Positions 1-6,000 of a DNA stretch of 22,378 nucleotides are shown piece after piece. Position 1 is the stretch's first letter, and every line of letters starts with the position of its first letter. The stretch is from Oscillospiraceae bacterium (GTDB lineage Bacteria; Bacillota_A; Clostridia; Oscillospirales; Oscillospiraceae), in NCBI GenBank assembly GCA_017549325.1, contig JAFYVA010000136.1, positions 1 through 22,378 of the forward strand. Reading direction: 5' to 3'. The notes under the pieces are model-generated. The model was not told the DNA's origin, searched no databases, and saw nothing but the letters and a program-made list of their open reading frames with translations. A program made the translations under genes and the position numbers.

Positions 1-152
1 ATAGCTTAAAACTTTTTATCCTTACTCTTGTGGGTAATTGACTTAACCCCACTCGAGCAAGCATTTCTCGTCGCGCATTTCTGCGCTCCGTCTGGTGCTT
101 TTCGTTTCGTTCATTGTTTAATTTACAAGGTACACGCCGCAATCGCGGAACA
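1..152 (-). other. Structured 5' leader, probably of an rRNA operon lying beyond position 1
   Basis: This stretch has no credible gene. Read on the minus strand it follows two strong promoters and runs out of the window. It holds consecutive small hairpins: GCGCA-GAAA-TGCGC at 73-86, and a CGAG/CTCG stem between 54-57 and 67-70. Short open frames on the plus strand lack a ribosome binding site. Tandem strong promoters followed by an untranslated structured leader are typical of Firmicutes rRNA operons, so a 16S gene just outside the window is inferred. I saw no clear boxA, and a tRNA or other stable RNA operon is possible. Confidence 0.55.
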
Positions 153-158
153 TTACAG

Positions 159-187
159 ATATTACCACAACTCAAGACGCTTGTCAA
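159..187 (-). promoter_or_regulatory. Strong promoter P2 (rRNA-type)
   Basis: On the minus strand: TTGACA (182-187), 17-base spacer, TAATAT (159-164). TGTGG directly precedes the -10 box, giving an extended -10. An A-tract-rich segment just upstream (about 188-228) resembles an UP element. It is the downstream member of a tandem pair. Confidence 0.8.
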
Positions 188-262
188 GAACTTTTTTCAA
201 GTTTTTGTAGTTTTTCTTTCGCTGTGTTTCTGCGCGCCGCGCCTCTCGGCGACAGCTTGATT

Positions 263-291
263 AGATTACCACACCACCCTCCCTTTGTCAA
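263..291 (-). promoter_or_regulatory. Strong promoter P1 (rRNA-type)
   Basis: On the minus strand: a perfect TTGACA (286-291), 17-base spacer, TAATCT (263-268), again with TGTGG just before the -10 box. It lies about 104 bases upstream of P2 in the same direction. Tandem promoters of this strength are typical of stable RNA operons. Confidence 0.75.
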
Positions 292-328
292 CACCTTTTT
301 TCACCTTTTTTCGCGCTATTAGCAATAC

Positions 329-356
329 AAAAGGCAGACCCGAAAGCCTGCCTTTT
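329..356 (-). terminator. Rho-independent terminator after the DUF4430 lipoprotein
   Basis: An AAAGGCAG / CTGCCTTT stem with a short loop, followed on the minus strand by a T-rich run (TTTTGTATT). It lies 21 bases past the lipoprotein stop and insulates it from the rRNA-type promoters downstream. Confidence 0.75.
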
Positions 357-376
357 ACTTATGATAAGCGGATAGC

Positions 377-787
377 TTAGCCTTTCTCAACCGCGAAGGT
401 ATACACTGCACCCGCTTCCACCTTTGTCATATCCGCACCGGTCATGGCATACTCGCCGTTGATGTAGAATGCCCAGTAGGTTCCGTCTTTGTCGTAGTCT
501 GCCGTAATGCCGTTGACGGATTTGATATAGAGGCCATAGGAGCCAACCTCACCGTCAATGATTCCCAGAGTCTGCAGGGCGTCACCCACCTTCTTCTCAT
601 CGGTGTTGATTGTAGCACGCACACTGTTTCCATCGAGATCCACGATTTCCAGCGTAAAGCTCGTTGCTCCGTCTCCCAGTGTTGCGCCATCGGCAACAAC
701 CGCGTCAGTTGTGGCAGCAGGTGCGCCGCAAGCGCACAGCGACAGCGCCAGCACAAGGGTAAGCATCAGGGCAATCAGTTTCTTCAT
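377..787 (-). CDS. DUF4430 (transcobalamin-like) lipoprotein
   Basis: This is a 136-residue secreted lipoprotein. Residues 1-20 form a lipoprotein signal: Lys-Lys, a hydrophobic core, and a lipobox ending L-C-A-C with Cys20 as the likely lipidated residue. A short Ala/Thr-rich linker follows, then a DUF4430-type domain (about residues 40-136). Its recognisable features are GDALQTLGII, the IKSVNGI strand, DGTYWAFYINGEYA and GAVYTFAVEK. This domain resembles the C-terminal domain of transcobalamin. The start at 787 is chosen because AAAGGAGGAACATGT precedes it; a longer frame opens inside the terminator hairpin and is not credible. The gene is monocistronic, with its own riboswitch, promoter and terminator. 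A role in cell-surface corrinoid capture is inferred from the domain and the riboswitch; DUF4430 also occurs in proteins with other roles. Confidence 0.85.
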   Translation of the reverse strand: MKKLIALMLTLVLALSLCACGAPAATTDAVVADGATLGDGATSFTLEIVDLDGNSVRATINTDEKKVGDALQTLGIIDGEVGSYGLYIKSVNGITADYDKDGTYWAFYINGEYAMTGADMTKVEAGAVYTFAVEKG

Positions 788-847
788 ACATGTTCCTCCT
801 TTAAATTGAAACTGAATATGAGACACCCCGTCAGCTTTCGTCTTCCC

Positions 848-878
848 AAAACAAAAAGCCTCTCCCAACGGAGAGGCT
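848..878 (-). terminator. Intrinsic terminator of the lipoprotein riboswitch
   Basis: On the minus strand AGCCTCTCC-GTTG-GGAGAGGCT is followed by TTTTTGTTTT. The hairpin lies between the promoter at 1028-1056 and the start codon at 787, so it attenuates transcription ahead of the gene. It is the probable expression platform of the upstream aptamer. Confidence 0.85.
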
Positions 879-900
879 CTTCATCGTACACGAACTGCAT

Positions 901-1013
901 ATCACACCGCCCCTGAGATGTGATACCGTCTACATTCTCTCAGAAAGACCCGACTTTACGGTGGCAAGGACGCCGCTGCGGAGATGAACCGCATTCCATC
1001 TAAGAGATGTATC
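901..1013 (-). promoter_or_regulatory. Compact cobalamin-type riboswitch aptamer
   Basis: Read on the minus strand, closing stem GATAC (1009-1013) pairs with GTATC (922-926). Inside, GGAATGCGGT (988-997) with its CTCCGCAGCGG partner matches the cobalamin-riboswitch pattern GGGAA-nnnGGU-loop-UCCnnn-GCGG. TTGCCACCGT follows (959-968), matching the conserved GCCACUGU region. A hairpin ATCACA...TGTGAT with a G-rich loop (901-924) is a candidate L13 kissing partner. The long peripheral arm of the classic AdoCbl type is missing, so it looks like a compact class-II form. Assignment is by motif; a terminator lies downstream, and the DUF4430 gene it precedes fits a B12 role. Confidence 0.7.
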
Positions 1014-1027
1014 ATATTCTATATAGT

Positions 1028-1056
1028 ATTGTAGCACGAAGAGGCGCGCTTGTCAA
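1028..1056 (-). promoter_or_regulatory. Promoter of the DUF4430 riboswitch and lipoprotein
   Basis: On the minus strand: TTGACA (1051-1056), 17-base spacer, TACAAT (1028-1033). The -35 box overlaps the stop codon of the upstream ArsC-like gene. The predicted start of transcription lies just before the aptamer. Confidence 0.8.
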
Positions 1057-1406
1057 ACACCCAGCTTCTCCGCCCACTCGTTTTCGCGGAAGCCAACCAG
1101 CACCTTGTCCTCCATAATCAGCATGGGGCGCTTGACCAGCATGCCGTCGGTGGCCAGAAGCTGCAGCTGCTCCTCCTCCGTCATGGTGGGGAGCTTGTCT
1201 TTCAGCTCCATAGACTTATAGAGCAGGCCGCTGGTGTTGAAAAACTTCTTCAGGGGCAGGCCGCTGCGCCGATGCCATTCCTTCAGCTCCTCATAAGAGG
1301 GGTTGGCCTCCTTGATCGGGCGCAACTCATACGCCACACCCTTTTCCTCCAACCAGGCCTTGGCTTTCTTACAGGTGGTGCACCGTTCATAACAGATAAA
1401 GGTCAT
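1053..1406 (-). CDS. ArsC/Spx-family thioredoxin-fold protein
   Basis: This 117-residue protein has the ArsC/Spx family fold pattern: an N-terminal strand, then C9-T-T-C12 (a CxxC redox pair), the tract ERCTTCKKAKAWLEEKGVAY, a GLPLKKFFNTSG segment and the C-terminal LVKRPMLI motif. Length fits the family (about 115-130). Members include arsenate reductases, Spx-type RNA polymerase regulators and YffB-like proteins of unknown role. The context (behind a rod-shape gene, no ars genes) does not support arsenic resistance. AGGAGGAAT precedes the start, which lies 28 bases after the stop of the rodA-like gene, so the two are probably cotranscribed. The exact function is undecided. Confidence 0.8.
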   Translation of the reverse strand: MTFICYERCTTCKKAKAWLEEKGVAYELRPIKEANPSYEELKEWHRRSGLPLKKFFNTSGLLYKSMELKDKLPTMTEEEQLQLLATDGMLVKRPMLIMEDKVLVGFRENEWAEKLGV

Positions 1407-1434
1407 CGATGATTCCTCCTACATTTATAATCTC

Positions 1435-2601
1435 TTACGCTTTCAGCCAATCGGGGGCACTGCGCCCATGGACGCCGGAGACGAGACCCATGGCGACGAA
1501 GAGCATGACGATAGACGAGCCGCCGTAACTGAAGAAAGGCAGTGTCAGACCGATGACAGGCATAACGAAGAGGCACATACCCACATTGGCGATGATCTGG
1601 AACACCAGCATACCGATAACACCGATACAGATGTAGCGATCCATAGGCGTGCGGGCGTTACGGGCCACGATAAAACAGCGCCAGATGATGGCACCCAACA
1701 GTGCCAGCACCAGCACGCAGCCGATAAGCCCCAGTTCCTCACCCACTACAGAGAAAATAAAATCGGTGTGGCGGTTGGGGAGCGAACCGGAGAAGGGGCT
1801 CTGGGTCTGGGTTCCCTGACAGAAGCCCATGCCGCTGAATTTTCCGCCGCCCAGCGTCATCAAACTGCGGTTCTGATGCCAGCCCACGCCCATGGGATCA
1901 TAGCTGTGGTCAAACACCACGATGAAGCGCTGTTTCATATAATCGGGGATGAGATTCTCGTTCCAAAGGATGTAGAACGCCAACCCTGCACCAATACCGC
2001 CGATGGCGAACCAGCGCAGCGCCACTCCCGCCACAAAGCACATGGCGACGAAGATAAACAGGATGACCAGGGCACTGCCCATGTCGGAGGAGATCACGTA
2101 GTACAGGCCGAACAGCGGCAGCAGATGGATCACGAGAAACGCCACATGGGGAATTTTGCGGAGCGTATAATTCTCCTTGAGCCATGCCAGCTGGTAGGCC
2201 AGCACCACGATGAAGAGCACCTTGACGATCTCGGCAGGCTGGACATACACAGGCAGGAACTTAAAGTCCAGCCACGCGCGGTTACCCGTGTCATCAGCAA
2301 TACCCAGCGGGGTTTTCAGCAGCAGCACCAACGCGAAATTACAGGCTGTCAAATAAAGCCACAGCCTCTTTTTCATCAACTCCACCACATCCACCTGCTG
2401 CACCAACAGAAACAGCACCACACCAATGAGGGCGGCGATCGCCTGTACAACAGTAAGGCGAAGGGTATTCATATAACGGGTGGAGGAATAGATCATTACC
2501 ACGCCATAGGCGGTAGTTAGGAGGCACAGTAACAGCAAAATGCCGTCGGTGCGGCGCAGCATATCCTGCAAAAATTCTCTTGTACGGCTCAGATACGCCA
2601 C
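1435..2601 (-). CDS. rodA: SEDS-family peptidoglycan polymerase, RodA/FtsW type
   Basis: This is an integral membrane glycosyltransferase that polymerises lipid II, working with a class B penicillin-binding protein. The 388-residue product has about ten hydrophobic segments and SEDS hallmarks: GVGWHQNRSLMTLGGGKFSGMGF, then NRHTDFIFSVVGEELGLIG, then PVIGLTLPFFSYGGSS near the C-terminus. The length suits RodA/FtsW/SpoVE, and RodA is favoured only weakly because no division genes adjoin. The start is taken as GTG at 2601, preceded by AGGAAGGGG; an ATG at 2562 has a poorer ribosome binding site. A good promoter (2619-2647) would give a leader of only about 11 bases for the GTG start. It is followed by the ArsC-like gene in the same direction. 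Confidence 0.85.
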   Translation of the reverse strand: MAYLSRTREFLQDMLRRTDGILLLLCLLTTAYGVVMIYSSTRYMNTLRLTVVQAIAALIGVVLFLLVQQVDVVELMKKRLWLYLTACNFALVLLLKTPLGIADDTGNRAWLDFKFLPVYVQPAEIVKVLFIVVLAYQLAWLKENYTLRKIPHVAFLVIHLLPLFGLYYVISSDMGSALVILFIFVAMCFVAGVALRWFAIGGIGAGLAFYILWNENLIPDYMKQRFIVVFDHSYDPMGVGWHQNRSLMTLGGGKFSGMGFCQGTQTQSPFSGSLPNRHTDFIFSVVGEELGLIGCVLVLALLGAIIWRCFIVARNARTPMDRYICIGVIGMLVFQIIANVGMCLFVMPVIGLTLPFFSYGGSSIVMLFVAMGLVSGVHGRSAPDWLKA

Positions 2602-2618
2602 CCCCTTCCTTTTTATGT

Positions 2619-2647
2619 AGTGTACCACAAGAAGTTTTCTGTGTAAA
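2619..2647 (-). promoter_or_regulatory. Promoter of the rodA-like gene
   Basis: On the minus strand: TTTACA (2642-2647), 17-base spacer, TACACT (2619-2624), with TTGTGG before the -10 box (extended -10). The predicted transcript start at about 2612 almost abuts the ribosome binding site of the GTG start at 2601. Confidence 0.7.
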
Positions 2648-2661
2648 CGGGTGCTAGCCTC

Positions 2662-2690
2662 TTTCTTTTTGAAAAATTCTGTGATACAAT
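2662..2690 (+). promoter_or_regulatory. Promoter of the tsaE operon
   Basis: Extended -10 TGATACAAT (TACAAT at 2685-2690) with a weak -35-like TTTCTT at 2662-2667. It is divergent from the rodA promoter and 38 bases upstream of the tsaE start. Confidence 0.55.
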
Positions 2691-2727
2691 AAATTGATTT
2701 TAGCCTGATGAAAGGAGGCGGCAGCAA

Positions 2728-3153
2728 ATGGAATATCTGTCCCACAGTCCCGAAGAGACGGAAGCCTTCGGCTGCCGTCTGGCGCAGTCCTTAAAACGCG
2801 GCACAGTGATCGCCTGTCGCGGCGGTCTGGGTATGGGAAAAACCGCCCTCACCCGCGGCATCGCCAAGGGTCTTGGCTACGAAGGTCGCGTGACCTCCCC
2901 CACCTTTACCATTGTAAACGAATACCGCGCGCCTATTCCTGTATTCCACTTCGATATGTACCGTCTTGCCGACAGCGATGCCCTTTTCGACATCGGCTGG
3001 GAGGATTATCTCGAGCGCGGCGGCGTGTGCGTGGTGGAGTGGAGCGAGAATGTGGAGGATGCGCTGCCCGCTGACACCGTCACCGTTTCCATTGCACGGG
3101 GCGACGGGGAGAATGCGCGCGTCATCACGGTGACAGGAGGCGACTTCGAATGA
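2728..3153 (+). CDS. tsaE: tRNA t6A37 biosynthesis ATPase TsaE
   Basis: TsaE is the ATPase that supports the TsaB-TsaD complex in making N6-threonylcarbamoyladenosine at position 37 of ANN-decoding tRNAs in the cytoplasm. The 141-residue protein is of normal length. The Walker A loop GLGMGKT lies at residues 33-39. TSPTFTIVNEY (56-66) is the family signature, followed by the FDMYRL motif (about 75-80) and VVEWSE. The usual GDLGAGKT has become GGLGMGKT, with the Asp replaced by Gly; the binding Lys and Thr remain. AAAGGAGGCGGCAGCAA precedes the start. Its stop overlaps the tsaB start (ATGA), so the two are translationally coupled. Confidence 0.95.
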   Translation: MEYLSHSPEETEAFGCRLAQSLKRGTVIACRGGLGMGKTALTRGIAKGLGYEGRVTSPTFTIVNEYRAPIPVFHFDMYRLADSDALFDIGWEDYLERGGVCVVEWSENVEDALPADTVTVSIARGDGENARVITVTGGDFE

Positions 3154-3869
3154 AAGTGCTGGCACTGGAGAGTTCGGCCAAGGCCGTGTCCGTGGCGGTG
3201 TGCGAAAACGGTGTCATACTGGCACAGGGCTATCAGAATACGGGCCTTACCCACAGCGTCACCATGATGCCCCTGCTTGAGAACCTGATGAAAACCGCAT
3301 CACTGTCCCTCGCGGATGTGGATGTCATCGCCGTAGCGGCAGGACCCGGCAGTTTTACCGGTCTGCGCATCGGCGTTTCGGCAGCCAAGGGCCTTGCCTG
3401 GTCGCTGGACAAACCCTGCTGCGGTGTGTCCACGCTGGAGGCCATGGCCGAGAACGGCCGCAGCTTCGAGGGCACCGTCATCTGTGCTATGGATGCCCGT
3501 CGTCAGCAGATCTACAACGCTGTTTTTGACTGCCGAGGCGGCGAACTGAAGCGCCGCTGCGAAGATCGTGCCGTGGCACTGGCACAGGTGGCCGAGGAAC
3601 TGCGATCCGATCCTGCCCCCAAGCTGGTGCTCGGCGACGGAGCACAGCTGTGCTGTGACTACCTCACCGCACAGGGCATTGAATGCCGCATCGCACCGCC
3701 TGCACTCCGCTTCCAGCAGGCAGCAGGTGTAGCACTGGCAGCCGAGCGCATGGCGCAAGCAGGCTGCACCGTATCGGCGCAGGAACTGCAGCCCACGTAT
3801 CTCCGTCTGTCACAGGCGGAGCGGGAGCGGTTGGAGAAGGGACTGCCTCTGACTGTGGAGACAAAATAG
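3150..3869 (+). CDS. tsaB: tRNA t6A37 biosynthesis protein TsaB
   Basis: TsaB is the non-catalytic partner of TsaD in tRNA threonylcarbamoyl-adenosine synthesis. The 239-residue product starts with [17 protein letters not shown], the actin-like ATPase fold opening. It carries [13 protein letters not shown] and the strongly conserved [20 protein letters not shown] segment (about residues 63-82). Length is typical. The start overlaps the tsaE stop by four bases. tsaD and rimI often follow in Firmicutes but do not here; upp comes next after 41 bases. The assignment is secure. Confidence 0.95.
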   Translation: MKVLALESSAKAVSVAVCENGVILAQGYQNTGLTHSVTMMPLLENLMKTASLSLADVDVIAVAAGPGSFTGLRIGVSAAKGLAWSLDKPCCGVSTLEAMAENGRSFEGTVICAMDARRQQIYNAVFDCRGGELKRRCEDRAVALAQVAEELRSDPAPKLVLGDGAQLCCDYLTAQGIECRIAPPALRFQQAAGVALAAERMAQAGCTVSAQELQPTYLRLSQAERERLEKGLPLTVETK

Positions 3870-3910
3870 AGAATTCCAAACAACACTATATATTACGGAG
3901 GAGAAGCAAA

Positions 3911-4546
3911 ATGTACGGCGAAAAAGTTCATGTGATGGATCATCCCCTGGTGGCACACAAGCTGACCATTATGCGTGACAAGGAAACCAGCGTCAAGGAT
4001 TTCCGCGAGCTGGTCTCTGAGATCGGCATGCTGATTACTTATGAGGCTACCCGCGATCTGCCCCTGACCACCAAGTCTATCGAAACCCCTCTTTGCAAGG
4101 CAGAAATGCCCACACTGGCCGGCAAGAAGTTTGCCGTGGTGCCCATCCTCCGCGCCGGCCTCGGTCTGGTGGACGGCGTACTGCGTATGGTTCCCTCCGC
4201 CCGCGTCGGTCACATCGGTATGTACCGCGATGAGGAGACACTGGAGCCCCATGTCTATTTCTGCAAGATGCCCAAGGATATCGCTGAGCGCGATATCATC
4301 ATCGTCGATCCCATGCTGGCCACCGGCGGCAGCGCCGTAGAGGCCATTGCCGAGATGAAGAAGATGGGCTGCCACAACATCAAGCTGATGGTGCTGGTGG
4401 CTGCTCCCGAGGGCATCAAGTGCGTCACTGATGCACATCCCGATGTGGATATCTACGCCGGCGCTGTGGACAGCCATCTCAACGAGCGCGGCTATATCGT
4501 ACCCGGTCTGGGCGATGCCGGCGACCGCATTTTCGGCACCAAGTAA
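3911..4546 (+). CDS. upp: Uracil phosphoribosyltransferase
   Basis: Upp converts uracil and PRPP to UMP in pyrimidine salvage. The 211-residue protein opens with [18 protein letters not shown], carries [15 protein letters not shown] (about 77-91), and has the PRPP-binding loop [13 protein letters not shown] (130-142). The C-terminus [23 protein letters not shown] is the uracil-binding region. Length and motifs are canonical. The start at 3911 follows ACGGAGGAGAAGCAAA; a longer frame runs back into tsaB but lacks support. It lies 41 bases after tsaB and may be cotranscribed with it. No intrinsic terminator was seen before the ireB promoter. Confidence 0.97.
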   Translation: MYGEKVHVMDHPLVAHKLTIMRDKETSVKDFRELVSEIGMLITYEATRDLPLTTKSIETPLCKAEMPTLAGKKFAVVPILRAGLGLVDGVLRMVPSARVGHIGMYRDEETLEPHVYFCKMPKDIAERDIIIVDPMLATGGSAVEAIAEMKKMGCHNIKLMVLVAAPEGIKCVTDAHPDVDIYAGAVDSHLNERGYIVPGLGDAGDRIFGTK

Positions 4547-4555
4547 AATTCCCCC

Positions 4556-4584
4556 TTTACAGATAGTCTTTTTTGGCGTATACT
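4556..4584 (+). promoter_or_regulatory. Promoter of ireB
   Basis: TTTACA (4556-4561), 17-base spacer, TATACT (4579-4584), about 40 bases before the ireB start codon. It begins nine bases after the upp stop. Confidence 0.75.
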
Positions 4585-4624
4585 GTTATATGCTTACACT
4601 TTAAAGGGAGAAAGGAGCGCCTCT

Positions 4625-4870
4625 ATGAACGACTTTACACGGAAATTCAATACCGCCGAGGATCGGGAAGTGCAGGTGCAGCATGTGCTGTCCTCTGTGT
4701 ACGAGGCGCTGAAGGAGAAGGGCTACGACCCCCTCAATCAGCTGGTGGGCTACATCATCTCCGAGGATCCCACCTACATCACCAACCATAACGGTGCCCG
4801 TACTCTGATCTGCAAGATCGACCGTGACGAGCTGCTGCAGGTGCTGCTGAAGAGCTATCTGGGAATTTGA
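4625..4870 (+). CDS. ireB: IreB family regulatory phosphoprotein (UPF0297)
   Basis: The 81-residue protein matches the IreB/DUF965 family along its whole length. Diagnostic segments are the [22 protein letters not shown] start, then [22 protein letters not shown] and [21 protein letters not shown]. In enterococci IreB is a substrate of the Ser/Thr kinase IreK and tunes cephalosporin resistance; a similar cell-envelope signalling role here is inferred. In many Firmicutes it lies next to ruvX (yrrK), but here it stands alone, with its own promoter and a strong terminator. AAAGGAGCGCCTCT precedes the start. Confidence 0.93.
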   Translation: MNDFTRKFNTAEDREVQVQHVLSSVYEALKEKGYDPLNQLVGYIISEDPTYITNHNGARTLICKIDRDELLQVLLKSYLGI

Positions 4871-4883
4871 ACGAAATGAATGA

Positions 4884-4917
4884 ACCGACCTCTCCTGTGC
4901 GGAGAGGTCGGTTTTTT
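4884..4917 (+). terminator. Rho-independent terminator of ireB
   Basis: A perfect 12-base stem ACCGACCTCTCC / GGAGAGGTCGGT with loop TGTGC, followed by TTTTTT. It sits 14 bases after the ireB stop and just before the convergent NUDIX gene, whose transcript may also end in the same hairpin. Confidence 0.92.
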
Positions 4918-4921
4918 GCAT

Positions 4922-5545
4922 TTAGTCAAATTGTGTTGTCCACTGCGCTCCCTCGCGATAGGCGGCAAAGCACATGCGAATCTGCTCCTCGGTATTCTTT
5001 TCCACCGCCAACAGCGGCAGCGCATCCTCGGAGAAGTAATCAAACCCCGTCGTCTCTATGTTCTCTTCGAACCGCCCGCCCAACAGGGTGCAGAGGAAGA
5101 AAATCTTGCATACACCATAGGCGTAAGGGGGCTGATTGTGCTTGTTCCGATCCTGCACAGCGATGATGCGCTGGGGGCGGACATCCAATCCCGCCTCTTC
5201 CTTCACCTCTTTGACGGTGTTCTCCCCTACCGACACATTCACATCGCACCAACCGCCGGGGAGCGACCAGCGCCCATCCTTTTCCTGCACCAAGAGAATC
5301 TTTTCCCCCTCAAAAATAGCGGCGCGGGTATCAATTTTCGGTGTTTGGTAGCCTGTTTCATTGCAGAACAAGTCTTTCATCGTTTCGGTAGGCAAATCGG
5401 ATAAGCATCCCATCATCCCCGCCGCGATCTCGCGGATACGCTGGTAGCGCTCTTTGTCATAGGGGTCTTTTCCGTAGGTGAGCCCCGCTTGGGCAAGACT
5501 TTGCAATTCAACGACCCAGTCGAGCCACTGTTTATTCTGAGGCAT
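4922..5545 (-). CDS. NUDIX hydrolase with NUDIX N-terminal domain
   Basis: This 207-residue protein has a helical N-terminal domain (residues 1-60: LDWVVELQSLAQAGLTYGKD and DKERYQRIREIA) as in the Nudix_hydro_N family, then a NUDIX fold. The NUDIX box starts at about residue 97: GGWCDVNVSVGEN followed by VKEVKEEAGL. The central Arg of the usual REUxEE is Lys, and the metal-binding glutamates are kept. Related proteins such as Bacillus YjhB are annotated as ADP-ribose or nucleoside-diphosphate-X hydrolases, but the substrate here cannot be read. The start at 5545 follows AGGAGGTGGCCAT. It is a single-gene unit with its own promoter. Confidence 0.9.
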   Translation of the reverse strand: MPQNKQWLDWVVELQSLAQAGLTYGKDPYDKERYQRIREIAAGMMGCLSDLPTETMKDLFCNETGYQTPKIDTRAAIFEGEKILLVQEKDGRWSLPGGWCDVNVSVGENTVKEVKEEAGLDVRPQRIIAVQDRNKHNQPPYAYGVCKIFFLCTLLGGRFEENIETTGFDYFSEDALPLLAVEKNTEEQIRMCFAAYREGAQWTTQFD

Positions 5546-5573
5546 ATGGCCACCTCCTGTACGAATTGCTCTC

Positions 5574-5602
5574 ATCGTACCACAAAAGCAATATCATTTC
5601 AA
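5574..5602 (-). promoter_or_regulatory. Promoter of the NUDIX gene
   Basis: On the minus strand: TTGAAA (5597-5602), 17-base spacer, TACGAT (5574-5579), with TTTTGTGG before the -10 box. It is divergent from the promoter at 5630-5658. Confidence 0.75.
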
Positions 5603-5629
5603 CCGGAAGAAACTACCAACCCTCCCGAT

Positions 5630-5658
5630 TTGACACCGGGGAAAGATTGTGGTATACT
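5630..5658 (+). promoter_or_regulatory. Promoter of the 99-residue protein and NlpC/P60 operon
   Basis: TTGACA (5630-5635), exact 17-base spacer, TATACT (5653-5658), with ATTGTGG before the -10 box. It is one of the best promoters in the window, about 40 bases before the start codon. Confidence 0.88.
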
Positions 5659-5700
5659 GACCGTTATCTATGAAATAAATTTGAAACGGAGGATAATATT

Positions 5701-6000
5701 ATGGCAGAAGTGAAAAAGGGCGAAGGCCTTGTGTATAAAAATCATCCCCTGCGCCGCATCGACAACCTGATCTACTACGGCTCCATGGCCGATAAGTACA
5801 TCGTCATGCTGCAGATTCTGGAAACGAAGAAGGAGCAGGACATGGACGTGGCCACCAAGGTATCCGTGCAGCTGCAGCTGACCGATCCCGACCTCAAGTC
5901 CCGCGATCGCGTGGTGAAGAAGTCCGAGAAGAACAGCCTCTACGCCGCTATGGATGTGGGCTGCATCTGGCTGGAGCGCGCGCTGGCAGGTAAACTGTAA
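5701..6000 (+). CDS. Conserved-looking protein of unknown function (99 aa)
   Basis: I do not recognise this family. The 99-residue protein is soluble, with no signal peptide or membrane segment and no Cys pairs apart from one Cys near the end. It is rich in Lys and Asp, with a pattern suggesting beta strands followed by a C-terminal helix: NLIYYGSMADKYIVMLQILE, then VSVQLQLTD, then a final DVGCIWLERALAG. It is credible as a gene because of a near-consensus promoter, a good ribosome binding site (GGAGGATAATATT), and a stop that overlaps the next start (TAATG). Coupling to an exported cell-wall hydrolase suggests, but does not show, a linked role. Confidence 0.8.
   Translation: MAEVKKGEGLVYKNHPLRRIDNLIYYGSMADKYIVMLQILETKKEQDMDVATKVSVQLQLTDPDLKSRDRVVKKSEKNSLYAAMDVGCIWLERALAGKL

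Noticed and set aside
28..210. Small 60-codon open frame on the plus strand
   Set aside because: It lies antisense to promoter P2 and the leader, has no ribosome binding site, and its product resembles no protein.
788..868. N-terminal extension of the DUF4430 lipoprotein
   Set aside because: It would start inside the terminator hairpin and place the signal peptide internally. The ATG at 787 has a strong ribosome binding site.
1468..2520. A 350-codon open frame antisense to the rodA-like gene
   Set aside because: The product is very rich in His, Gln and Asp as expected from the reverse of a hydrophobic membrane protein; no start signal was found.
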